Of a stretch of 64,000 bases of DNA, positions 25,825 through 33,672 are shown piece by piece (positions within the stretch are counted from its first letter, which is position 1; each line of letters opens with the position of its first letter). The notes under the pieces were generated by a model. That model ran no database searches, had not been told where the DNA came from, and saw only the letters and a list, made by a program, of their open reading frames with translations. Both the position numbers and the translations under genes were made by a program. The DNA is from JACVRW01 sp963808545 (GTDB taxonomy: Bacteria > Actinomycetota > Thermoleophilia > Solirubrobacterales > Thermoleophilaceae), in assembly GCA_963808545.1 (NCBI GenBank), contig CAWEGB010000006.1, forward strand, positions 505,168 to 569,167, read 5' to 3'.

Positions 25825-26934
25825 TCAGCGCGCGCCGTGAGTCCGCAGCACCTTCGCGAGGCGCTCGCGGAAGCTCTCCTCGGAGAAGCGCTCGGCGCTC
25901 CGGCGCAGCGCCTCCGAGTCCCAGGAGCGCCCGGCCAGCTCGCGCGCTCCGGCCCGGATCTGCTCCGGATCCGAGCCGTCCGCAACCAGCACGCCGTCCT
26001 CGCCCGGGCGCACGATGTCGCGCGCCCCGCCGCGGTCGGCAGCGAGCACCGGGGCGCCCGCCGCGAGGGCCTCGACCATCGAGATGCCGAAGTCCTCCTC
26101 GCCCACGTGGACGAACCCGCCGGCTCCGGCGAACAGCTCGGCCAGGCGCGCACGCGGCAGCCAGCCCAGCAGCTCGACGTTGGGGGGCAGCGCGGCTCTG
26201 AGCTCCGGCTCGAGCGGTCCCACGCCCACCATGGTCAGGCGCAGATCGGGCAGCTCGCGGAAGGCGTCGGCCACCTCCAGTGGGCGCTTGTAGGAGACCA
26301 GGCGATGCACCCAGAGGAAGTGCGCGGGGTCGCGGAGCACGTCGCGGGGGAAGTCGCCGGTGGCCACGGGCGGGGCCACCACCACGGCGTCGCGCTCGTA
26401 GAAGGTGCGTATCCGCTCCGCCACCGCCGTTGAGTTGGCCACGTAGACGTCGGGCCTCTGTGACGCCTGGCGGTCCCAGGAGCGCAGGCGCCCTCGCATC
26501 GCCCACAGCGCCGCGCCCTTCACCCCGTGGACGCGGTTCTGCTCGGCGGCGGGCATCCACACGTAGCGCATGGGGGTGTGGCAGTAGCAGACGTGCAGCG
26601 TGCTCTCGGGGGTCTTCACACCCGCGGCACAGGCGTGCGAGGAGCTGAGCACGAGCTCGTAGCCCGACAGGTCGAGGCGCTCGAACCAGCGCGGCATGTA
26701 CGGCAGCAGCCAGCGCCAGCGGCCCGGGTCATGCCCGCGCTGGCGCACCCCCGGCACGGTGCCGGCTCGCGACTCACGGACGATCGCCGAGCCGAGCCGC
26801 GGCGGGAGCAGCTCACGGGCGGCGTGGAAGGTGAAGATCTCCGGGTCCCGCGCGAACATGTCCAGCATGGCCGCCACGGTGCGCTCGGCCCCGTGGTAGC
26901 CCTGAAACCAGTCGTGAACGAGCGCCGTGCGCAT
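25825..26934 (-). CDS. Glycosyltransferase family 4
   Basis: 369 residues from ATG 26934. The frame is open much further upstream but that part shadows the GT4-GT2 fusion. Motifs: MRTALVHDWFQGYHGAERTV at the N-terminus, LHVCYCHTPMRYVW, HFLWVHRLVSYKRPLEVADA and EEDFGISMVEALAAGAPVLA (E-x7-E). This is the same subgroup as the enzyme at 6632-7708, whose members add mannose or related sugars in several surface-glycan loci; the donor here is not determinable. It ends the leftward operon that begins at 33123. Confidence 0.9.
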   Translation of the reverse strand: MRTALVHDWFQGYHGAERTVAAMLDMFARDPEIFTFHAARELLPPRLGSAIVRESRAGTVPGVRQRGHDPGRWRWLLPYMPRWFERLDLSGYELVLSSSHACAAGVKTPESTLHVCYCHTPMRYVWMPAAEQNRVHGVKGAALWAMRGRLRSWDRQASQRPDVYVANSTAVAERIRTFYERDAVVVAPPVATGDFPRDVLRDPAHFLWVHRLVSYKRPLEVADAFRELPDLRLTMVGVGPLEPELRAALPPNVELLGWLPRARLAELFAGAGGFVHVGEEDFGISMVEALAAGAPVLAADRGGARDIVRPGEDGVLVADGSDPEQIRAGARELAGRSWDSEALRRSAERFSEESFRERLAKVLRTHGAR

Positions 26935-26996
26935 GTTGAGCGGCTCGGTGGCCTCGGCGCTGCTCGGAATGGCGGGGGGCGCTGCGGGCCGGCTCG

Positions 26997-29177
26997 TCAC
27001 CCAGCTTCCAACTCTGACGCCTGGTACTCGGTGTAGCCCTTGTGGCGCTGCAACGCCCGTCTGAAGCCGAGCGGCTTGCGAAGCCGCACCGAACGGCGGT
27101 AGGGACGCCCCCGGCGCCGGTAGCTGCGCCACTCGCGCAGGCCCGCCAGGCGGCCACGGAGGGGGGCCAGCGTGCGTCCGGCCACCGAGGTGAAGATGAC
27201 GTAGGCCGTGTCGTAGGCCACCATCCACGGCCCGTTGAGCCACAGCATCTCGGTGGAGGCGTTCTTGGCCAGCGTCCGAACGCGGTTGCGTCCGACGAGG
27301 TAGAGCTTGGCCGGGGAGCCGTGCTGGGCCGTGGCGGAGTGATGGTGATAGACCACGGCGCGCGGGGCGTAGAGCGCCCGCCAGCCGTGGGCCTGGGCGC
27401 GCCAGGCCAGGTCGGCGTCCTCGAAGAAGGCGAAGAACGTCTCGTCGAAGGCCCCAGCCTGGTCGAGCATCGCGCGCCGGAAGATGGCGGCGCCGCCGGT
27501 GGCCCCGAACACCTCGTAGGGCTCGCCCCCGGGGTGGTCGCTCACGCGCTCGCCCACCAGCCGGTCCGCCGCGATGCCCAGGCGGTCGAGCTCGAGGCCG
27601 GCGGAGTTGAGCACGGCGCGCCGGTCTGCGAAGCGCATCTGAGCCGCCACCGAGCCGATGCGCGGGTCGAGGCGCCCGGCCTCGAGCATGGTGGAGACGG
27701 CGTCCGGCTCGACGGTGGTGTCGTTGTTGAACACGGCGATCCACTCTCCGCCGCTCTCGGCGATCCCTCGGGCGACGCCGCCGGCGAAGCCCTCGTTGCG
27801 CGCCAACGAGATCACGCGCACGTCCGGGAAGTGCTCGCGTACCAGCTCGACCGAGCCGTCCTGCGAGCCGTTGTCGACCACGATGACCTCGGTGTCCTCG
27901 TCCACGGCCTCGAGTGCTCGCTCGAGCGACTGCAGGCACATCCGCAGGAGATTGCGGCGCTCGTGGTTGACGATGATGGCCGAGACGGCCGTGCCGGTGG
28001 CGGGCTTGGCGCCGTTGCCGGGAGCGGGCCGAGGCTGGGTGAGGATCGGCTCGTCCTCGGCCAGCACCTCGCCGATCGCCGCGTCGGTCAGCCGGGCACT
28101 GCGGTCCCAGTTGAAGTACGCGGCACGCTCGAGGCCGCTCTGAACGAGGCGCTCGCGCAACGGCGCGTCCCCGGCGGCGGTGAGCAGCGCGTCGCCCAGC
28201 GCGGCGCCGTCGTCGGGATCCACGAGCAGCGCGGCGTCGCCGCAGGTCTCCGGCAGCGCGGTGCGGTCGGCCGCCACCACGGGCACGCCGCTGGCCATCG
28301 CCTCCAGCACGGGCAGGCCGAAGCCCTCGTAGAGCGACGGCATGGCCAGGGCCAGCGCTCCGGTGTAGAGACCGGGAAGCGCACCGTCGTCCACGTAGCC
28401 GAGGGCGCGCAGGGGCGGCGTCTCGCCGGGTCGCATGTAGGCCCGCCCCGAGCCCGCGGACACCAGCTCGATTCCCTCGCGCTCCAGGCGGTCCCGGGCC
28501 TCGGCCAGCGAGGCAAGGTTCTTGCGCGCGATGCGCGTGCCGACCACGAGGATGTACGGCCGTTCGAGACCGTAGGCCTGCCGCACGGGCTCGACGTCGG
28601 CGTGGGGCGAGAAGCGCGCATCCACGCCGTGGGGCACCACCACGATCCGGTCGGGATCGAGGTCGAGCCCCTCGGCGAGCTCGCGGCGGGAGAACTCCGA
28701 CGGAGCGATCACCCGCCGGGCGCGCTGGGCCAGCAGGGGGACGATCCGCTTCTGGTAGGAGGCGTAGACCGCCGAGTACCAGCCGGGATGCCTCAGGGCG
28801 GCCAGGTCGTTGATCACGACCACGGTGCGCCGTGAGGCCACGGGCGCGAGGTTGGCGGGGCAGTAGAGCACGCGGGCCTCGCGCGAGGCGGCGGGCAGGA
28901 GCGCCTGCTCCCACAGGTGCCCCGCGCGGTAGGCCAGCGCCGTCGGCGGCCGGGCCATCGCGTACCGCGAGGGGTTGAGCCGCGGCAGGCGGGCCGCCAT
29001 CTCGATCGTGACCCGCTCCACGCCGCCGATCTCCCGCCGTGCGGCGGCGCGCGCGTTGATCAGCACCGGGGCGTCCCTGCGGGTGGCCACCCGGCGGGAC
29101 CCGTTCGAGCCGCCGGCAGGGTCCGCCCTCGGCGCGCTCGCCGAAACCTCCGGATCGCGCGACAGGATCTCGCTCAC
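26997..29177 (-). CDS. Bifunctional GT4-GT2 glycosyltransferase fusion
   Basis: 726 residues, GTG 29177 overlapping the stop of the upstream ligase (GTGA). Residues about 35-375 are a GT4 domain: GGVERVTIEMAARLP, HRYILVVGTRIARKNL-like segment (here YILVVGTRIARKNLASL) and LYEGFGLPVLEAMASGVPVVA. After a Pro/Ala linker (PAPGNGAKPATG, about 380-395) comes a GT2 domain: SAIIVNHERRNLLRMCLQSL, VIVVDNGSQDGSVELV, AVFNNDTTVEPDAV and FFAFFEDADLAWRAQAHGW, as in rhamnosyltransferase-like GT2s. One chain could add two successive sugars. A second, frameshifted copy of this architecture lies upstream in the same operon. Confidence 0.9.
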   Translation of the reverse strand: MSEILSRDPEVSASAPRADPAGGSNGSRRVATRRDAPVLINARAAARREIGGVERVTIEMAARLPRLNPSRYAMARPPTALAYRAGHLWEQALLPAASREARVLYCPANLAPVASRRTVVVINDLAALRHPGWYSAVYASYQKRIVPLLAQRARRVIAPSEFSRRELAEGLDLDPDRIVVVPHGVDARFSPHADVEPVRQAYGLERPYILVVGTRIARKNLASLAEARDRLEREGIELVSAGSGRAYMRPGETPPLRALGYVDDGALPGLYTGALALAMPSLYEGFGLPVLEAMASGVPVVAADRTALPETCGDAALLVDPDDGAALGDALLTAAGDAPLRERLVQSGLERAAYFNWDRSARLTDAAIGEVLAEDEPILTQPRPAPGNGAKPATGTAVSAIIVNHERRNLLRMCLQSLERALEAVDEDTEVIVVDNGSQDGSVELVREHFPDVRVISLARNEGFAGGVARGIAESGGEWIAVFNNDTTVEPDAVSTMLEAGRLDPRIGSVAAQMRFADRRAVLNSAGLELDRLGIAADRLVGERVSDHPGGEPYEVFGATGGAAIFRRAMLDQAGAFDETFFAFFEDADLAWRAQAHGWRALYAPRAVVYHHHSATAQHGSPAKLYLVGRNRVRTLAKNASTEMLWLNGPWMVAYDTAYVIFTSVAGRTLAPLRGRLAGLREWRSYRRRGRPYRRSVRLRKPLGFRRALQRHKGYTEYQASELEAG

Positions 29178-30690
29178 GCGCGCGCTCCGGATCGGTCGGC
29201 GGTCACGACGGCAGGACTCTCATCGCGGTCCATTCCTAGCACGCTTTCCCGGCCCGAGGACTCCTCGCTCCACGCCACCGCCGCGGCGGCGAGCAGCAGC
29301 GCCGGCAGGGTCACGGCGGGCATCTCCCAGTCCCAGTCGAGCCCGGCGTGGAAGGCCCAGGTGGCCAGCCCGGCGGCCACGCCTGTGGCCGCGACCGGCG
29401 TCGCGCCGGTACAGGCGGACCAGCGCGGCGGCTACGCCGCCGAGGAAGAGCAGGAGGCAGCCAGACCCACGACTCCCAGCTCCGCGGCGGTCTCGAGGTA
29501 GAGCGAGTGGGCGTCCCCGGAGGCGTCCACGCGGTCCTCGTTCTTGAGCCACTCGACCTGGAAGCCGCCGGAGCCCGAGGCCTTCACCGGGTTGTCGGCG
29601 AAGTTCTGGGCGGCCACCTCCCAGTAGCGGTAGCGGTTGGTGTCGATCGAGCCCGAGCCGGGCAGGATCGGCGCCCGCGGCGGGAGAGGCGCCCTCGGGC
29701 TTGCCCTCGAAGGCCGCCAGGACAAGGCCGCCCACCACAAGCACCAGCAACGCGACGCCGGCCACGGTCGCCGGCCGCGAGCCGGGCAGCGACGGCGCCT
29801 GCATGCGGCCGCCGCGCCGCGCGGGGCGCGCAAGAGCGCGGCGGCGGCGGCGGCCGCCACGAGCACCGGCGAGCATCAGCAGACCCTCGCCGCGTCGCGC
29901 GTCCTCCAGCGAGGTGACCGTGGTCAGCGCGCTGCGCCACCAGCGAGGCCGCTGCCGCGGCCATGCCGACCGTGAACGATGCTTCGCAGCTGGGGACGCG
30001 ACTCGGGCGCGAGAGCCAGGAGCACGAGCACGCCCGACGGCCACGGCGGCCAGGGCGCCGCGCGCGAAGCTGAGGTACACGCCCAGGCCGAGGACCACGC
30101 CGGCTGCGGCGAGCACCGACCGCAGCGCCGGCTGCGCGATCGGGGTCGCCCGCCACCCGCACAGCGAGCACGAAGCCCAGCGCGGCGAGGATCCCGTAGG
30201 CGTTCCAGTACGTGAGCGGCTGCTCCAGGCGGCCCGCCGAGTGCCGCTCTGCTCGAGGTCGATCAGCGCCGGCAGCAGGCGCTCGGACAGCCCGTAGGCG
30301 ATCGACCACGAAGGCGCCCAGGGCGAGAGCGGGCTCGAGCGCGCGCCTCACGCGCGGGTCTCGCGCAGCGAGCGCCAGCGCAGCGGTGAAGACGCCGAGG
30401 TAGAGCAGCAGCCGCTGCAGGTCGTCCTGGGCGCGCCCGCCGATGGGAGCCCAGGTGAGCGAGAGGGCCGTCCAGCCGCAGAGCAGGGCCAGCCCCAGCA
30501 GCGCCAGGCGGCCGGCGGTCGAGACCGGCAAGGGCCGGGGGGAGAACAGCGCGGCGAGCACCACGAGCGCCCAGGCGACGAGCGCCGCGATGATGCGCGG
30601 CTCGTCGAAGAAGCCCCCCGAGAAGAACGCCAGCACCGTCGGGAGGACGATCAGGGCCGTCGCGCCGGCCGCGAGAACCCATCTCCGCAT
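29174..30690 (-). pseudogene. O-antigen ligase-like membrane protein, interrupted by several frameshifts
   Basis: Start ATG 30690 (RRWVLAAGATALIVLPTVLA). Fragments in successive frames read like one O-antigen ligase: FFDEPRIIAALVAWALVVLA, GWTALSLTWAPIGGRAQDDL, YWNAYGILAALGFVLAVRVA, GVVLGLGVYLSFARGALAAV, then the Wzy_C loop DTNRYRYWEVAAQNFADNPV, SGDAHSLYLETAAELGVVGL, and a last piece GLATWAFHAGLDWDWEMPAV ending at 29174. At least four indels separate them. If intact it would have about 500 residues and join or polymerise glycan at the outer membrane face. It is coupled to the GT4-GT2 fusion downstream (GTGA). Confidence 0.78.
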
Positions 30691-30703
30691 AAGGCGCGCC
30701 AGG

Positions 30704-32704
30704 TTAGTGGCTTCTGCCCTTACGCACGGCACTCCCGAGGGCCCGCAGCTGAGCCCGGTCGTAGCCCGGGTCGCGGCGCAGCACGGTCCGCGCCAGCGCC
30801 CGCGTGCCGTAGGTCACGGCCTGGGCGACGTCATCGAGCGCGAGAGCCCGGTCGCCCGATCGCCGGCCACCACCTCCCGCCGCCGCCTGGCCGCCAAGGC
30901 CAGCGCGTCGTCACCGAGCGCGCGCGCCACCGAGGCGCCTCCGAGATGGCGCACGCTCACTCCGGGCCGCAGCAGCGTCGGGCGCGCCGAGCTCGGCCGC
31001 GCGCAGGCACAGCTCGAGGTCCTCGTAGAAGAGGAAGGCTGTCGGGATCGAACGGCCCGGCGTGGCGAAGCAGGTCGGTGCGCGCCACCACGCAGGCGGC
31101 GATCGCCCAGCCCACGGGCCGCGGCCGGCTGCTGCGCCAGGGCTCGTAGCGGCGCCGCAGCGGCCCGGGCAGCAGGGGCCGCGGCAGCGCCGCCGGAATC
31201 AGCGCCTCGACCGTCCCGGCAGCGGATGGGCGCTGTCCTGGACGCTGCCGTCGGCGTTGAGCAGCCGCGGTACGAGCAGCGCGTCGCGGGTGGCGGCCTC
31301 GGCCACCAGCCGCTCGAGTCCGTCGTCGAGCAGCTCCGATGTCGGGGTTGAGGAGGACGGTCGACGGGCGCGGACACGCGCTCCAGGCCGGCGTTGTTGG
31401 CCGCGCCGAAGCCGCAGGTTGCCGTCCAGCGCCACGACCTCGGCGCCGGCAGCCCGGGCGAGATCGGCGCCGGCGTCGGTGCGAGCCGCTGTCGACGACG
31501 ACCAGCCGAGGCGGCGGGTGCAGGAGGCGCTCGACGCTGGCCAGCAGGCGCTCGAGCTCGGGCGCCGAGTCGTGGATGACCGTGACGACCGCGAAGTCGG
31601 TCACCGGCGCGGCCTCGGCGAGCACGGCGCGCGTCTCGGCGGCCGCGCGGTCCCAGGACACGCAGCGAGCGCGTCGGCGCCCGCCGCGACGAGGCGCTCG
31701 CGCAGGCCGGGCTCGCTCTCGAGGCGCAGCAGCGCCTCGGCCAGCGCCACGGCGTCGCCGCGCGGCACGCGCAGCGCGCCCTCGGCGAGCGTCTCGCCGA
31801 ACACCGGCAGGTCGGAGACCACCGCCGGCGTGCCGCGCGCCAGCGCCTCGAGAGGCGTGAAGCCGAAGCCCTCCTCCTCCGAGACGCAGACGAGCGCAAG
31901 GGCGTTCAGGTAGAGCGCCTCCAGCACCGGATCGGGCACGAAGCCGAGCAGCCTGGCGTCGGTGGCGCCTTCGAGCTGCGCCCGCAGCGGGCCGTCGCCG
32001 GCCAACACGAGCCCCGCGGCGAGCCCGCCGGCGCGGGCCCGGGTGTGAGCCTCGACCACGAGGTCCGGGCCGCTTGCGCGGCTCGAGGGCGCCGACCGCG
32101 AGCACGTAGGAATCGGGCAGTCCCGGCGGCAGCGGTCCCGACCGGCCCGGCGTTCGTCCCGGTCCCGGCAGAGATCGTCCGAATCCGGTCCTGCGGGCAC
32201 GCCCCATTCCTCCACGAGCTCGCGGGCGACCTGGCTCGGAGTCGGCGATCAGCGCGAGCCGCGCGCCGCGCCTGGCGCCGCGGCCGAGCCAGGCGGTGCC
32301 AGACCCGTTCGTAGGCGCTGAAGTCCTGCGGGCGGTGCTCGAAGCTGAGGTCGTGCACGGTGAGCACCACCGGCACGTCGCGGGAGACGGCGACCGGAGC
32401 GACCGCCGGCAGCAGCACGACGTCGCAGCCGCCAACCAGGCGGTCCAGGCGCGGGCGGCCGCTGAGCGCGGCGGCCGCGAACAGCGGACGGCTGCCGATC
32501 CGTGGGGCGTGGACCTCGATGCCGCCGCCGTCGAGCCGTGGTTGCTCAGCATCGGCCGCTCCCGGCACGAGCACGGCGTACTCGTCGCCGGGGAAGCCGT
32601 GGGCGAGCGCGGTCAGGAGGTTGCGCAGGTAGCGCGCGATGCCGCGGCTGCGGGCCGGGTCACGAAGGCTACGTCCGTCGACCCCGACTCTCAGTGTTCC
32701 TCAC
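30704..32704 (-). pseudogene. GT4-GT2 glycosyltransferase fusion, interrupted by many frameshifts
   Basis: Pieces in order: RVGVDGRSLRDPARSRGIAR and YLRNLLTALAHGFPGDE (possible starts GTG 32704 or CTG 32694), DVPVVLTVHDLSFEHRPQDF, SYVLAVGALEPRKR, ALVCVSEEEGFGFTPLEALA (GT4 donor motif), VSWDRAAAETRAVL, then a GT2 part: FAVVTVIHDSAPELERLLAS, LVVVDSGS, LVPRLLNADGSVQDSAHPLP, VGWAIAACVVARTDLLRHAG, LLRPGVSVRHLGGASVARAL, and a final piece TYGTRALARTVLRRDPGYDR ending at TAA 30704. The architecture matches the fusion at 26997-29177. Six or more indels in 2 kb without internal decay suggest that sequence error contributes. Confidence 0.75.
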
Positions 32705-32735
32705 CGGGTTCGCGGGCCGCGGACGCGGCCCGCAT

Positions 32736-33123
32736 TCACGCACGTCGCCGCAGCGCGAGCCCGGAGAGCAGGAACGCGGCGCCGATGGCGGCCAGCAGCG
32801 TGGCCGGGGCCGCCGGTGACCGGCAGCGTCGCGCGAGCCCGCATCAGTGGCCCCGTCGTGGTCGAGCCCGTAGTGCCGCTCCCAGTCGTCGGCCACCAGA
32901 GTCGATCTCGCCACCCGAGCTCGGCGTCGCCGCCACTCTGCGTCTGGCCCGAGCCGCTCGACTGATCGTTGGCGCCGCCTCCGCCGCCCCCTGAATCGTT
33001 CTGACCCTGGAAAGGGTCGGTGTATTGCTCGTCCCCGGCGCTCTGTGCCAGCACGGTCGCGGGAAGCGCGACTGCGACTACGGCGACGAGCGCGAGGGCG
33101 AGCAGCCCCCTGATCGTGCGCAT
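32736..33123 (-). pseudogene. Small secreted LPXTG-anchored protein, one frameshift
   Basis: ATG 33123 is preceded by AGGA 8 bases upstream. A signal peptide (RTIRGLLALALVAVVAVALPATVLA) is followed by a Gly/Ser/Gln-rich low-complexity stretch (NDSGGGGGGANDQSSGSGQT) and a Thr/Gly-rich run (TTGSGTTGSTTTG). The C-terminus is a sortase sorting signal: LPVTGG, then, after dropping one base in the C4 run at 32806-32809, PATLLAAIGAAFLLSGLALR and the basic tail RRRA before TGA at 32736. As written, the frame loses the hydrophobic anchor. The protein would be about 128 residues and covalently wall-linked. It leads the leftward operon of glycosyltransferases and a ligase. Confidence 0.68.
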
Positions 33124-33206
33124 CGAAGAATTCCTAGCAGAAAGAACAGCCACGCCTGGACGTCGCCCGGACCCTGGTCAGCCCTCGCCCGGACCCCGGT
33201 CCGCCC

Positions 33207-33212
33207 TAGACT
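33207..33212 (+). promoter_or_regulatory. -10 element TAGACT, near-leaderless
   Basis: TAGACT lies 10 bases before ATG 33223 in the divergent region shared with the LPXTG gene. No ribosome-binding site is visible. Confidence 0.42.
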
Positions 33213-33222
33213 GACGCCGCCG

Positions 33223-33672
33223 ATGACGGCCGCTCCCGTACTCGTTCGTGTCGCGCTGGTGGTAGTTGCACTTCTGGCATCCGCCTGGCTCGCCGCGGGC
33301 CTGCGCGCAATCGAGTTGGAGAGCGAGGCCCAGACGGTGCTCGACCGGGTGAGCGAGAGGCCCCCACAGGCTGACATCGAACGCGCCATCGACAACCTCC
33401 GCGACGCCCGCCGATACAACGCCGACAAGACCCCGGACGTGAACCGAGCCCTGCTGCTATGGCAGGGCGGACGCCTCGAGCAGGCGACCGCGCTCGGGGA
33501 ACGGGTCGTCGCCGATGAGCCGCTCAGCGTGGAAGGCTGGTTTGCGCTCTGGGCCATCTCGCTCCAGGCCGGCGACCGCCAGCGAGCGGCACGAGTGATC
33601 GCTCAGCTCCGTGAGCTCGACCCTCTGAGGGCGCGGACGCTCGAGCGCTTCGACCGAGCCTCGGAACGTTGA
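33223..33672 (+). CDS. Membrane-anchored TPR-like protein
   Basis: 149 residues from ATG 33223. One N-terminal membrane helix (VLVRVALVVVALLASAWLAAG) is followed by an all-helical region that reads like tetratricopeptide repeats: AIDNLRDARRYNADKTPDVN, ALLLWQGGRLEQATALGERV, WFALWAISLQAGDRQRAARV. The TPR part probably faces the outside and binds a partner protein. I do not recognise a specific family. Its TGA overlaps the TTG start of the large glycosyltransferase, so the two are likely made together and this protein may recruit or organise the polymerising enzymes. Confidence 0.72.
   Translation: MTAAPVLVRVALVVVALLASAWLAAGLRAIELESEAQTVLDRVSERPPQADIERAIDNLRDARRYNADKTPDVNRALLLWQGGRLEQATALGERVVADEPLSVEGWFALWAISLQAGDRQRAARVIAQLRELDPLRARTLERFDRASER

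Noticed and set aside
27042..28835. 597-codon plus-strand frame opposite the GT4-GT2 fusion
   Set aside because: Antisense shadow; the minus strand shows complete GT4 and GT2 motifs while this frame is Gly/His/Arg/Val-rich filler.
25825..28914. 1029-codon minus-strand frame
   Set aside because: Only its last 369 codons are a real gene (GT4 from 26934); the rest is an alternative frame of the GT4-GT2 fusion.
32736..33123. Gly-rich stretch considered as a tandem repeat
   Set aside because: The GGGGGG and TTG/STT segments are too short and irregular to be a repeat array; treated as linker of the LPXTG protein.
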